From assembly GCF_023149135.1 (NCBI RefSeq), contig NZ_JAIWJX010000002.1:4278001-4342000 (forward strand): a DNA stretch of 64,000 nt. The letters are read 5' to 3'. This stretch comes from Fictibacillus marinisediminis (GTDB lineage Bacteria > Bacillota > Bacilli > Bacillales > Fictibacillaceae). Made by a program: the position numbers and the translations under genes. The notes beneath the pieces are model-generated. The model was given only the letters and a program-made list of their open reading frames with translations. It was not told where the DNA came from and ran no database searches. Below, in pieces: positions 8,052 through 17,305 of this stretch (its first letter is position 1; each line of letters starts with the position of its first letter).

Positions 8052-8092
8052 TAAAAAAGCTCCTTGCAGGAATTCTGCAAGGAGCTTTCTTT
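8052..8092. terminator. Bidirectional terminator between ywcE and qoxD
   Basis: AAAGCTCCTTGCAG / CTGCAAGGAGCTTT perfect stem with AATT loop, A-rich on the left and T-rich on the right, so it serves both converging genes. Confidence 0.5.
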
Positions 8093-8110
8093 GTGCTTCT
8101 ATAGGAAGAT

Positions 8111-8518
8111 TTAGTGATCCATACCTTCCATGTCTTTATCCATCTTATGGCCGTCCATCTCCATTTTATGATGGTCATGCTTTGCATGTCCTGCAGACAT
8201 TACCCATACACTACCTGCAACGATAACGATCGCGATGAATGCAGCAAACAAGATGTTTCCTGTCTGGGTTTTGCCTGTAAGCGAGCTGCTCTTTTCGGAG
8301 CTCTCTGTCATATGCATGAACATGAGAAGCTGAAGAGCCGCTTGCAAGAACGCAAAGATAAAGATGATGATAAGAATCGTTTGTTTTGAAAAGCCTGTTT
8401 CAAATGTTACCCATAGAGCTAATGCAGTAAGAACGATGGACAGGATATAACCAACCACGTGTTTCCAAGGTATACCGCCATGTTCGTTTGATACAGCTTG
8501 ATTTTGTGGATTAGCCAT
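8111..8518 (-). CDS. qoxD: Cytochrome aa3 quinol oxidase subunit IV with metal-binding-like tail
   Basis: Small accessory subunit of the proton-pumping menaquinol oxidase. Three membrane helices (about 20-38, 45-67, 84-105) with the family stretch LQAALQLLMFMHMTES. The usual protein stops soon after the third helix. Here it continues with about 24 residues very rich in His, Met and Asp, including HAKHDHHKMEMDGHKMDK. Such a tail could bind copper, which the oxidase needs; this is inference. The start overlaps the end of qoxC by eight bases. Confidence 0.5.
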   Translation of the reverse strand: MANPQNQAVSNEHGGIPWKHVVGYILSIVLTALALWVTFETGFSKQTILIIIFIFAFLQAALQLLMFMHMTESSEKSSSLTGKTQTGNILFAAFIAIVIVAGSVWVMSAGHAKHDHHKMEMDGHKMDKDMEGMDH

Positions 8519-9131
8519 TGTGCAACACCATCCCTGTCAAATACACGGCAGTGAAGATGAAGATCCACACAACATCAAGGAAGTGCCAGTATAAACTTGA
8601 GATAAAGACCTTCGCTGACGTCTGAGGCGTTAATCCTCGTCTTGCCACCTGTATCAAGATTAAGGTAATCCATGCAATACCCATTGTTACGTGAAGTCCG
8701 TGCGTTCCTACGATAACGAAGAATCCAGACCAGAACGCGCTTGTTCCTAGTGCTGCACCTTCATGTACGTAAGTAACGAACTCGTAGATTTCATAGCCCA
8801 GGAATCCTGCACCCAGCAAGAGCGTGATGATCATCCAGACAAATAATCCTTTTCTGTTGCGTTTGCGCATTTCGTGAATCGCAATACCGCAAGTGAAACT
8901 GCTGGTCAACAGCAGGAATGTTTCAATCAATACACCTTTAAGTTCAAACAGCTCATGAGGTGTAGGCCCATCTGCAGTTCTGTACATCAGAACGAGATAG
9001 GTAGCAAACAACGTAGAGAACAACGCAATTTCCGCCCCAAGGAATATCCAGAAACCGAGGATATTCAAGCGCCCGGTTTCTGATTGATATTCTAAAGGCG
9101 TGTTATGATCGTGTACTTCTGCATGTGCCAT
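8511..9131 (-). CDS. qoxC: Cytochrome aa3 quinol oxidase subunit III
   Basis: 206 residues, about five membrane helices, typical COX3 fold (NILGFWIFLGAEIALFSTLF, GTHGLHVTMGIAWI, YWHFLDVVWIFIF). Stabilises the subunit I core. AAAGGAGG precedes the ATG. Third gene of qoxABCD, 14 bases after qoxB and overlapping qoxD. Confidence 0.5.
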   Translation of the reverse strand: MAHAEVHDHNTPLEYQSETGRLNILGFWIFLGAEIALFSTLFATYLVLMYRTADGPTPHELFELKGVLIETFLLLTSSFTCGIAIHEMRKRNRKGLFVWMIITLLLGAGFLGYEIYEFVTYVHEGAALGTSAFWSGFFVIVGTHGLHVTMGIAWITLILIQVARRGLTPQTSAKVFISSLYWHFLDVVWIFIFTAVYLTGMVLHNG

Positions 9132-9145
9132 TGTTCACGCCTCCT

Positions 9146-11089
9146 TTAAACGGTAATCCGTTCAGTTTCTTTTATTTCATCAACACTTACATAGTAACCT
9201 TCATTCTTATCAAATGAGCGGATGATCAAGGTAATGAATACACCGATCAATCCAACGATGCCCATCCAGTACCATTCGAATACTAATCCGAAACCTGCAA
9301 CGAAGAAGAAGGACGCCATAACGAACGGTACTCCTGAGTTGTCAGGCATGTGAATCGGCTTAATATCAGCCAATTTCGGTGTTACTTCTTTCTTGTCATT
9401 GCGGATCGCGACAACTGGATCCAACCCTTCAACAGTTGGAGTTACCGCAAAGTTATAGTGCGGCGGTACGGCAGATGTAGTTGCCCACTCAAGTGTACGT
9501 CCAAGACCCCAAGAGTCACCAGTGTTTTCACGCTCTGAGTAACGGAAGCTGTAGTAGATGTTATAAACAAGGGCCAGGAATCCGATACCCATCAAGAACG
9601 CTCCTACAGTAGAGACCATATTAAGATCTCCCCAGCCTGATGCTGCGCTGTACGTGTAAACACGGCGAGGCATTCCATCAAGGCCCAGGAAATACTGCGG
9701 GAAGAAACATACGTTAAATCCGATCATGAACAACCAGAATACCCATTTGCCAATACGTTCATTCAGCTTGTAGCCGAACATTTTCGGATACCAGAATACA
9801 AGTCCTGCGAAACACCCAAAGACTGTTCCGGCGATCAATACATAGTGGAAGTGAGAAACAAGGAAGTACGTATTATGGTACTGGTAGTCAGCTGCAGCCA
9901 TCGCAAGCATGACACCTGTTACCCCACCGACAACAAAGTTTACGATAAATCCTAGTGCCCAAAGCATTGGTGTCGTAAATGAAATCTTACCTTTGTACAT
10001 CGTAAACAACCAGTTAAAGATCTTAATACCGGTCGGAATACCGATCAGCATGGTACTGATCGAGAATGCAGTGTTAACTGCTGCTCCTGAGCCCATTGTG
10101 AAGAAGTGATGGACCCAAACCAAGAAGCTGTATGCTGCGATAAGAACCATCGCCCATACCATCGCTTTGTAACCGAAAAGCACCTTGCGGGCAAATGTAC
10201 TGATAATCTCTGAGAACATACCGAAGGCAGGAAGGATAACGATGTATACTTCCGGGTGGCCCCAAAGCCAGAACAAGTTCGCCCATAGCATATCCATCCC
10301 CGCTCCTTGAAGCGTGAAGAAATGAGCTCCGAATAAACGGTCAAATGTCATAAGTGCAAGCGCTACTGTAAGAATAGGGAACGCGAACACGATGATGACC
10401 ATAGTAATGAGCGCAGACCAAGTGAACATTGGCATTCTGAACAATGTCATGCCTGGCGCTCGCATTTTTAAAATCGTTACCAGGAAGTTAATACCCGTCA
10501 ACAGGGTACCGATCCCGGCGATCTGAAGACCGAGCAAGTAGTAGTTCTGCCCAGGTCCAGGACTTAACTCATTACCGGCAAGCGGCATGTAGGCTGTCCA
10601 ACCAGCAGATGGTGATCCACCGATAACGAACGAGATGTTAAAGAGCATTGCTCCGATAAAGAACGTCCAGAAACTTACGGCATTCAAATAAGGGAATGCA
10701 ACGTCACGCGCTCCGATTTGAAGCGGGATAACTACGTTGATCAAACCAATCAAGAACGGCATCGCCATGAAGATGATCATGATCGTACCGTGTGTTGTAA
10801 AGATTTCGTTATAGTGCTGGGCATCAAGGAATTTTGCATCCGGTACAGCAAGCTGTGTACGCATGAGCAATGCATCGACACCACCGCGGAATAGCATAAG
10901 AACCGCAGAAGCGATGTACATGATTCCTAATTTTTTATGGTCAACGGTAGTGAGCCATTCTTTCCAAAGCCACTGCCATTTTTTAAAATATGTCAGATAA
11001 AATAGAAGTCCGATTACTGTTAGACCGATGGAAACGTCCGCACCGTAAATCAGCGGGTCACCGGTAACAAAAAATTCATCCCATTTCAT
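9146..11089 (-). CDS. qoxB: Cytochrome aa3 quinol oxidase subunit I (catalytic)
   Basis: 647-residue haem-copper oxidase core that reduces oxygen to water and pumps protons. Visible ligands: low-spin haem His in [15 protein letters not shown]; CuB His and crosslinked Tyr in [18 protein letters not shown]; the His pair in [10 protein letters not shown]; and the haem-binding His region [11 protein letters not shown]. The length and the extra helices at both ends fit the quinol-oxidase subclass. The ATG is preceded by GGAGG. 18 bases after qoxA. Confidence 0.5.
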   Translation of the reverse strand: MKWDEFFVTGDPLIYGADVSIGLTVIGLLFYLTYFKKWQWLWKEWLTTVDHKKLGIMYIASAVLMLFRGGVDALLMRTQLAVPDAKFLDAQHYNEIFTTHGTIMIIFMAMPFLIGLINVVIPLQIGARDVAFPYLNAVSFWTFFIGAMLFNISFVIGGSPSAGWTAYMPLAGNELSPGPGQNYYLLGLQIAGIGTLLTGINFLVTILKMRAPGMTLFRMPMFTWSALITMVIIVFAFPILTVALALMTFDRLFGAHFFTLQGAGMDMLWANLFWLWGHPEVYIVILPAFGMFSEIISTFARKVLFGYKAMVWAMVLIAAYSFLVWVHHFFTMGSGAAVNTAFSISTMLIGIPTGIKIFNWLFTMYKGKISFTTPMLWALGFIVNFVVGGVTGVMLAMAAADYQYHNTYFLVSHFHYVLIAGTVFGCFAGLVFWYPKMFGYKLNERIGKWVFWLFMIGFNVCFFPQYFLGLDGMPRRVYTYSAASGWGDLNMVSTVGAFLMGIGFLALVYNIYYSFRYSERENTGDSWGLGRTLEWATTSAVPPHYNFAVTPTVEGLDPVVAIRNDKKEVTPKLADIKPIHMPDNSGVPFVMASFFFVAGFGLVFEWYWMGIVGLIGVFITLIIRSFDKNEGYYVSVDEIKETERITV

Positions 11090-11107
11090 AATTTAGTGCC
11101 TCCTCTA

Positions 11108-12058
11108 TTAATGGGAATGAGATTCCCCATGAGAGTCTTGTTCCGGCTTGTTCGCATCTTTCGCCTTTGAACCGTGCGGGTTTTGCGGAACTACTCCTAA
11201 GCGTTCACGGGTCTTCACTGCATAGTCTCTATCTTTAGCGTGATCTACCCATTTTAAATGTGTGGATGAGAATGTCATCTTTTTTGCTTCGCCCTGAAGC
11301 ATTAACTGATCGTACTGTTTTTTAGACAACTCAGGCGCCTTGCTCTTCGTATCTTTTGCCCATTTGTCAAAATCGCTTTGAGAAACAGAATTCACATCAA
11401 AAATCTGGTGAGTGAATCCTTCACCATTAAAGTTTGAGTTACGGCCGGCAAATTTGCCCTTATGATCCGCCTGCAGATAAAGCGTTGTTTCCATACCAGG
11501 CATCGCGTACTTTTGGCCCCCAAGTTCAGGAACCCAGAATGACGACATGGAATCTGCTGAAGTCAGCTTGAATTCCACTGGCCGGTCTTCCGGAATGTTA
11601 ATGTAGTTGACGGTTTCAATGCCTTGCTCCGGATAAGAGAAGATCCATTTCCAGTCAACTGCTGTCGCCGTAATGACGATCGGTTCTTTATGCGCAGAAG
11701 CCTGCGGCGGTTTTTCAAGATCATAAATGGTCTTAATCGTCGGAATAGCCAAAGCGATGGTAATAAGTATCGGGATAGCCGTCCAGAGTATTTCTAATTT
11801 TTTGCTTCCCTCTTGTTCAGGTTCCCAGTTGGACATATCTTTTCTGTTTTCACGGTATTTAATCACGATCACCGTGAATAAGATATACACTACAAGTAGA
11901 ATAAGTGCCATGAATCCTATAGAATAAAGAATAAGATCCTTCTGCTGAGCCCCAACAGGTCCTTTCGGATCTAGAACTATATAATTGCTGCAACCGCCCA
12001 AGAAAAATACGGACAGCATAAGTCCTAACGCAAAAAACGGTCTTAACCGCTTAAACAC
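11108..12058 (-). CDS. qoxA: Cytochrome aa3 quinol oxidase subunit II (lipoprotein)
   Basis: 316-residue subunit II. The N-terminal lipoprotein signal ends in FFLGGCSN, so Cys is about residue 24. Two membrane helices follow, then an extracellular cupredoxin-like domain (AVDWKWIFSYPEQGIETVN, SSFWVPELGGQKYAMPGM). The CuA cysteines of cytochrome c oxidases are absent, which identifies a quinol oxidase. The chosen start is GTG at 12058 with AAGGTGG upstream; the open frame runs further 5' to 12184 without another good ribosome site. The C-terminus is His/Ser/Lys-rich. First gene of qoxABCD. Confidence 0.5.
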   Translation of the reverse strand: MFKRLRPFFALGLMLSVFFLGGCSNYIVLDPKGPVGAQQKDLILYSIGFMALILLVVYILFTVIVIKYRENRKDMSNWEPEQEGSKKLEILWTAIPILITIALAIPTIKTIYDLEKPPQASAHKEPIVITATAVDWKWIFSYPEQGIETVNYINIPEDRPVEFKLTSADSMSSFWVPELGGQKYAMPGMETTLYLQADHKGKFAGRNSNFNGEGFTHQIFDVNSVSQSDFDKWAKDTKSKAPELSKKQYDQLMLQGEAKKMTFSSTHLKWVDHAKDRDYAVKTRERLGVVPQNPHGSKAKDANKPEQDSHGESHSH

Positions 12059-12423
12059 TAGGCCCACCTTCCTTCCTGTAAACATATAAGTGAGATTTCT
12101 CACTGTAAACTTACTAACTTTGTGCTTTCGTTCACATAATAACAAATTTCCCCCAAAAATAGACCTTCTTTTATGAACTGTCATAAGTTCTTCAAGTAAA
12201 ATTCACTAGTTCATCACATATTTATCAAAGAATGTTCATATTTTTGGAATTTACTTCTTGTTCTTCCATTTCTCAATTTATACCGTGGCGAAGTGAAAAA
12301 GCCGCCTGTTCGGCGACTCTTTTACAGTTCTAAATTCTTTATTTCCTTTAAAGGGACAGATTAAACCAAGTTTGCAGATTAAATCAAATTCATGACAAAT
12401 GTTCCACATGGAACGTTTTTTCT
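12059..12423. other. qoxA leader and intergenic region
   Basis: No gene. It holds the qoxA upstream region (about 12060-12290), a terminator (12296-12320), and an AT-rich stretch with a near-parS palindrome at 12400-12415 that is discussed under rejected items. No clear promoter consensus for qoxA was found. Confidence 0.5.
12296..12320 (-). terminator. Terminator downstream of the DUF2231 gene
   Basis: On the minus strand GTCGCC and GGCGGC pair around a GAACA loop and are followed by five T residues. About 100 bases after the DUF2231 stop codon. Confidence 0.5.
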
Positions 12424-12864
12424 TCATGATTCGACGTGCTTTTTTATGGATTCCGGATGATAGACCATCTTACCTCCATAATGTCCTGTGATGGAAAGTG
12501 TCACTGCTCCTGCCAGAGAAAGAATAATCACAATCGGCATTAAAGGCGGAATCAGGCGAAAACGATGGAGTAAATTCAGCAGGATCACAGCTCCAAATAT
12601 GAATAGGGTGATGAGCGCATAAGTCTCATGCGGCTGAACACCACTTTCGATACTGTGCCCGATCTGTTTTCTTGCAAAATGCTCAGCACCGTCTCCTGAA
12701 ATATAGGCCACAATTCCCATAACAAACCCTGAGGAAAACAAGTATAGAGCCATTTGATCAAAAAACGGTTTCTTCCATATTGCTAAAATCTGCGCCAAAA
12801 CTCCAATGATCAGCAGCGCAATCGGAAAATGTACAAGGACAGGATGAAGGGGTGTAGATAACAT
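12424..12864 (-). CDS. DUF2231 four-helix membrane protein
   Basis: 146 residues and four hydrophobic helices (about 10-28, 37-55, 78-97, 105-125). Family features are the N-terminal HPVLVHFPIAL and a C-terminal HYGGKMVYH; the conserved His residues at helix ends suggest haem or metal binding, which is unproven. The ATG at 12864 has GGAG nine bases upstream; an in-frame ATG at 12897 lacks one. It lies 76 bases downstream of the histidine kinase gene on the same strand, so it is probably in the same transcript. Function unknown. Confidence 0.5.
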   Translation of the reverse strand: MLSTPLHPVLVHFPIALLIIGVLAQILAIWKKPFFDQMALYLFSSGFVMGIVAYISGDGAEHFARKQIGHSIESGVQPHETYALITLFIFGAVILLNLLHRFRLIPPLMPIVIILSLAGAVTLSITGHYGGKMVYHPESIKKHVES

Positions 12865-12940
12865 ACCGGTCAGCTCCTTTTTACTCGGTATAGACAACGA
12901 TACAAGAGGAAACTGAAATTTTACTGAAAAATAAGGTGAA

Positions 12941-14203
12941 CTATAAAATATTTGCTAAGATCGGCAGTCTTACTGAAAATATCGTACCTTCGCCCGGCCA
13001 GCTTGAGACTTTAATCGTTCCATCGTGCAGATCTGTGATGGCCTTGGCGATGGATAATCCCAATCCTGCACCCCCAGCCTGCCGAGACCGCCCTTTCTCC
13101 ACCCGGTAAAAACGATCAAAGAGATAAGGAATTTCTTCTGCAGGAATGCCTGCCCCTTTGTCTTCAACCGTAAAGCTCAGGATCCTTCCTTCTTCTTTTT
13201 GAACCGTAATGGAAATGGAAGAACCAAGGACTGAATATTTGCAGGCATTATCAAGGAGGACATGAAGCAGTTCTTTTATTCTGACCCGGTCAGCTTCCAC
13301 CAGCATTTTGTCATCAGGTACATGTAAGGCAATCTGCCTTTTACCCTCGTACAGCCGCTCATATTGATGAACGAGCTGGCCGGCCAGCTCTGCAAATGAA
13401 AAGGACTCTTTGTTCATCTTGAGTTGACCTGCATCCTCTTGTGCCAGCATAAGAAGATTGGCGACAAGTCCGTTCATTTGGCGGACCTCATCCTTCAATT
13501 CATTCAATGTTTCCTGAGAAAAGGGTGAAAGTTTATCTCTTTCTTCATTTTCCAAAACCTCAAGGGAAGCAGAAAAAATACTGATCGGCGTCCGGAGCTC
13601 ATGGGAAGCATCAGCAATAAACTTTTTTTGTCCCTCGATGTTCTGAATGATCGGCTTCATCGCCTTTCTAGCCAGCCGGTCTCCCATGATAACAGAAATC
13701 ATTAAAGCGGCAAGCCCGATTAATGAAAGAGAGAAGAACCAATGTTCAATTTTTTCATGAATGCTGCTAATGTTCTTTCCTACAAAAAGGGTGGAATTTT
13801 TATCGATGCGAGCACTGGCATAAATGATGTGCATCTCGTCTCCGAAATGGCCTTTTAAATTCTTAAGCTTCCCCTCTGAACGGCAGCAAGGCTGTTTGCG
13901 GACAAATTTGCTGAAGGTCTGTGCATCCTTGCCAGCTGGCTGCACACCTCTAATAGAATGTGCAGATTTGCTCAATACGACCGAAAAATAAAGCGATGGA
14001 GAAGCCTCAGGTTTTACTTCAATAGCATCTTGTCCTTTGTATTTCTCCAATTCATAGTGCAAGATGTCCTGAATATCCTCATTGGCTGTCTCAAACAGCA
14101 TGCTTTTTACTAACAAAAAAAGAACGGCAAGAACGATGAGAAGTGTTATAAAAAACCAGGTGCTGTAGTTCCAAGTGAGTTTTCGTCTGAGATGGTTCAG
14201 CAT
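12941..14203 (-). CDS. Sensor histidine kinase, OmpR-system type
   Basis: 420-residue membrane kinase. Helices at about 15-35 and 156-174 bracket an extracytoplasmic sensor of about 120 residues. The cytoplasmic part has the phospho-acceptor box FIADASHELRTPISIF (His201), an N-box (LLDNACKYSVLGSS), and G-boxes (VEDKGAGIPAEE, GGAGLGLSIAK). The sensor holds an unusual adjacent cysteine pair (QPCCRSEG, residues 106-107), a possible redox or metal site. The start overlaps the regulator stop codon (TAATG). Its signal is unknown. Confidence 0.5.
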   Translation of the reverse strand: MLNHLRRKLTWNYSTWFFITLLIVLAVLFLLVKSMLFETANEDIQDILHYELEKYKGQDAIEVKPEASPSLYFSVVLSKSAHSIRGVQPAGKDAQTFSKFVRKQPCCRSEGKLKNLKGHFGDEMHIIYASARIDKNSTLFVGKNISSIHEKIEHWFFSLSLIGLAALMISVIMGDRLARKAMKPIIQNIEGQKKFIADASHELRTPISIFSASLEVLENEERDKLSPFSQETLNELKDEVRQMNGLVANLLMLAQEDAGQLKMNKESFSFAELAGQLVHQYERLYEGKRQIALHVPDDKMLVEADRVRIKELLHVLLDNACKYSVLGSSISITVQKEEGRILSFTVEDKGAGIPAEEIPYLFDRFYRVEKGRSRQAGGAGLGLSIAKAITDLHDGTIKVSSWPGEGTIFSVRLPILANIL

Positions 14204-14877
14204 TATTCTTTCTCCATTCGATACCCGATGCCTCGGACCGTCTGAATGTATTTTTTCCCTCCAGATGGATCCAGCTTTTTCCTCAGCAGTTTAACGAAGG
14301 CTTCAAGGGTGTTCATCGTAACATCGCTATCTGCTCCCCACACATGCTGGAGGATGCTATCTCTTGTCAGCACCTGATTCTTATGACGGGCAAACAAAAC
14401 GAGCAGCTGAAATTCTTTTGGCGTCAGCTGAATTTCTTCTTCTCCGCGATTTAACACATGGTTCTGGATATCGAGTCGCAGATCGCCAATCATCACCCAG
14501 TTATCTTCATATAAAAAGCTTCTTCTTCTCCCTAATGCTGCAACTCTGGCGAAGAGCTCTTTGAATTCAAACGGCTTGGATAGGTAATCGTCCACACCGG
14601 AATCAAATCCTTGAACAAGATCGTCCACCTGATCCCTGGCCGTCAGCATAAGAATCGCTCCTTGATAGCCTTTTTTACGGAGCTCCCTGCTGACAATGAC
14701 TCCCTCTTTCTTCGGCAGCATCCAATCCAGAATCAATATATCAAAGGATTCTTCAAGGACGCGTTCAAAGGCTGTTTCCCCATCTTCGCATAAAACCACC
14801 CTGTACCCTTCGTTTTCCAGCATCCTCATGATTAACCGCGCGAGACGGCGATCGTCTTCAGCCAGTAAAATTTTCAT
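14203..14877 (-). CDS. OmpR-family response regulator
   Basis: 224 residues: receiver domain (acidic pair EDD at 7-9, phospho-acceptor in LILDWMLPKKEG, Lys in DYLSKPF) and a winged-helix DNA-binding domain (QLTPKEFQLLVLFARH, VWGADSDVTMNTLEAFVKLL, VRGIGYRMEKE). Partner of the overlapping histidine kinase downstream. It begins 23 bases after the end of the helicase gene on the same strand, so read-through is possible. Confidence 0.5.
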   Translation of the reverse strand: MKILLAEDDRRLARLIMRMLENEGYRVVLCEDGETAFERVLEESFDILILDWMLPKKEGVIVSRELRKKGYQGAILMLTARDQVDDLVQGFDSGVDDYLSKPFEFKELFARVAALGRRRSFLYEDNWVMIGDLRLDIQNHVLNRGEEEIQLTPKEFQLLVLFARHKNQVLTRDSILQHVWGADSDVTMNTLEAFVKLLRKKLDPSGGKKYIQTVRGIGYRMEKE

Positions 14878-14900
14878 GTGATCCTTCTCCTGTACGGTTG

Positions 14901-16127
14901 TCAGCGCCTCCGTGGCTTTCTGCTGCTTTTCTGATACTGCGGTCTTGCTCCCGCACGGCGGCTCTGCATCTTGTCATTCGTTTCAGAGCGGCTTCCCTCC
15001 TTCTTTTTTTCCGGTTTTTCCAGCCGCTGTTTTTGTATCTTCTGCTTAATTCCTTTTTCAATCAACTCTAAATAATTGCGGTCTTTTGCCGCAACCATCG
15101 TCACGGCAAGCCCCTTGCTGCCGGCTCGTCCCGTTCGTCCGATACGGTGGATATAACTTTCTGTATCTTGAGGAATATCGTAATTGATGACATGGGTCAC
15201 ACCTTCAACATCCAGGCCCCTTGCCGCAACATCTGTAGCGATCAGGTAGCGGATTTCTCCCTGCCGGAAGGCATGCATTACCGCTTCCCGTTTAGCCTGG
15301 GTGAGATCGCCATGCAGTTCGTCTGCCTGATATCCCGCTTCCTTCAAAGCTTCATTCAGTTTGCTTACTCGCCGCTTCGTCCGGCAAAAAATAATAGCAA
15401 GATACGGACGGTGCAGCTCCAGAAGCAGCTTCAAGTCATCCTGCTTTGAGCGGTCTGTCGTCTCAATAACCCGTTGTCTGATTTCCTTTAAGGTGATTTG
15501 TGTCTTCTTCACCGTAATCTCTGCTGGATCTTTCATATACGTTCCTGCAAGCTTTACAATTTCAGAAGGCATCGTTGCGGAAAAAAGCATCATCTGCCGG
15601 TTCTCTTCTGGTGTCTGATCAATAATTTCTTCAACATCCTGCAAAAATCCGATATGAAGCATCTGATCCGCCTCATCTAAAACCAGCATGGAGACGTGTG
15701 ACAGATCAATGGTTCCTCGTCTTACATGGTCCAGCAAACGCCCTGGTGTGGCGATGACAACCTGCACCTTACCGCCGAGTTTATGCATTTGCTGAATAAC
15801 ATCTTGTCCCCCATAAACGGACAGGACATCAATTCCCATTGAACTGCTCAGCTTTTTTACTTCTTCCGCCACCTGGATAGCAAGTTCTCTTGTCGGCGTC
15901 ACGATCAGTGCTTGGATAGCTTCATTCTCCTGGTCAATCCGCTGCAGCATCGGTACGGCAAAAGCCATCGTTTTCCCGGTTCCTGTCTGGGATTTTGCAA
16001 TCACATCTTTTCCTTCTAACAGCAGCGGGATCGCCTGCTCCTGAATCGTTGTCGGCTGGGCAATCCCATAGTCAGCTAACGTTTTCCGGAGCAGAGGATT
16101 CACCTGTAAAGCTTCAAAACCACCCAT
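14901..16127 (-). CDS. DEAD-box ATP-dependent RNA helicase
   Basis: RNA unwinding in ribosome assembly or mRNA turnover. 408 residues with all helicase motifs: Q-motif region (YGIAQPTTIQEQAIP), Walker A SQTGTGKT, TPTRELAIQ, DEAD, SAT, and HRIGRTGRAG. The tail of about 60 residues is Lys/Arg/Gln-rich and could bind RNA. It is shorter than CshA and its N-terminus differs from CshA and YfmL, so no symbol is given. The ATG at 16127 is eight bases after AAGGAG; the preceding in-frame TTG at 16133 is unlikely. Confidence 0.5.
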   Translation of the reverse strand: MGGFEALQVNPLLRKTLADYGIAQPTTIQEQAIPLLLEGKDVIAKSQTGTGKTMAFAVPMLQRIDQENEAIQALIVTPTRELAIQVAEEVKKLSSSMGIDVLSVYGGQDVIQQMHKLGGKVQVVIATPGRLLDHVRRGTIDLSHVSMLVLDEADQMLHIGFLQDVEEIIDQTPEENRQMMLFSATMPSEIVKLAGTYMKDPAEITVKKTQITLKEIRQRVIETTDRSKQDDLKLLLELHRPYLAIIFCRTKRRVSKLNEALKEAGYQADELHGDLTQAKREAVMHAFRQGEIRYLIATDVAARGLDVEGVTHVINYDIPQDTESYIHRIGRTGRAGSKGLAVTMVAAKDRNYLELIEKGIKQKIQKQRLEKPEKKKEGSRSETNDKMQSRRAGARPQYQKSSRKPRRR

Positions 16128-16268
16128 AGGCAAGTCTCCTTCCTTTTCTTAAATTACTTGGTTAGAGCAATATTATTAATGCTCTTTTTTGTTGAACTTC
16201 GCATACTGATGCTGAGAGAGGCCTCAAGTCTATTACCCCTAAAGTAAAGGGTGTGAACATGTACCTTC

Positions 16269-16305
16269 TAAAAAAGAGAGCCATATTAAGGCTCCCTTTT
16301 TCTTC
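16269..16305 (-). terminator. Terminator of tdh-kbl
   Basis: On the minus strand GGGAGCC / GGCTCTC stem followed by six T residues, just after the tdh stop. Confidence 0.5.
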
Positions 16306-16308
16306 GTA

Positions 16309-17271
16309 TTAATTTGCTACTTTGTTATTCAGCTTGTCGTTCAGCTTCAACAGCATATCTGCTGTCATTTTATCCAAGTCATAGTCCGCTTTAAAGCCCC
16401 ATTCCGCTATAGCTGCTGAAGAATCGATGACATTCGGCCAGCTATCGGCAATCGCCTGTCGAACAGGGTCCACATCATAATCCATCGTAAAGGATGGCAT
16501 CTGCTTTTTGATGGCAGCAGCGATTTGTTCCGGCTCAAAACTCATCGCAGAAACGTTAAATGAGTTGCGGTGAACCAGTTTCGCCGGATCAGCTTCCATC
16601 AAGTTAATAATTGCATTTAACGCATCAGGCATATACATCATATCCATGTATGTGCCCGCATCAATAAATGAAGTATATCTTCCTTTTCGGACCGCTTCGT
16701 AATAAATTTCAACCGCATAGTCCGTTGTGCCGCCTCCAGGAGGTGCCACATAGGAGATCAATCCAGGGAAACGCAGTCCGCGGGTATCTACGCCAAATTT
16801 ATGATAGTAATAATCACAAAGAAGCTCGCCGGACACTTTGTTTACTCCATACATTGTCGTTGGACGCTGAATAGTATCCTGCGGAGTCTGGTCTTTCGGT
16901 GTAGAAGGACCGAATGCTCCGATTGAACTTGGTGTGAAGAATTGGCAGTTCAACTCTCTCGCGACCTCAAGTGCGTTCACAAGGCCTCCCATGTTCAAGT
17001 TCCAAGCAAGCAGCGGCTTCGCTTCTGCAGTAGCAGAAAGAAGAGCAGCAAGGTGGACTACCGTATCTGCATTGTATTTTTTAGCGATGCCGGCCATCGC
17101 CTGTGCATCGGTTACATCAAGAATCTCGAACGGTCCGGATTGAACGACCGGGCTGTCTGTCTTACGGATATCTGTCGCAATAACATTATCCTCGCCATAT
17201 ATATCACGGGCTTTCATGACCAGCTCTGAACCGATCTGCCCGAGTGCTCCAGTAATCAATATCTTCTTCAT
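16309..17271 (-). CDS. L-threonine 3-dehydrogenase, epimerase-like SDR type
   Basis: Oxidises threonine to 2-amino-3-ketobutyrate with NAD. The 320-residue extended SDR fold has the cofactor motif [15 protein letters not shown], the Tyr-Lys pair in [13 protein letters not shown], and [19 protein letters not shown], typical of the short-chain threonine dehydrogenases. The zinc-dependent Tdh of B. subtilis is unrelated. The ATG at 17271 follows GGAGG; the frame extends upstream into the kbl gene without a better start. It directly follows kbl, which uses its product. Confidence 0.5.
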   Translation of the reverse strand: MKKILITGALGQIGSELVMKARDIYGEDNVIATDIRKTDSPVVQSGPFEILDVTDAQAMAGIAKKYNADTVVHLAALLSATAEAKPLLAWNLNMGGLVNALEVARELNCQFFTPSSIGAFGPSTPKDQTPQDTIQRPTTMYGVNKVSGELLCDYYYHKFGVDTRGLRFPGLISYVAPPGGGTTDYAVEIYYEAVRKGRYTSFIDAGTYMDMMYMPDALNAIINLMEADPAKLVHRNSFNVSAMSFEPEQIAAAIKKQMPSFTMDYDVDPVRQAIADSWPNVIDSSAAIAEWGFKADYDLDKMTADMLLKLNDKLNNKVAN

Positions 17272-17305
17272 GTTACATCCTCCAAATCTATTACCGGTTC
17301 CTGTA

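Noticed and set aside
12400..12415. parS-like palindrome TGTTCCACATGGAACG
   Set aside because: The arms fit, but the central CG essential to the ParB consensus is CA/TG here, and it is about 50 kb away from the good site; followed by a T-run, it could equally be a minor hairpin.
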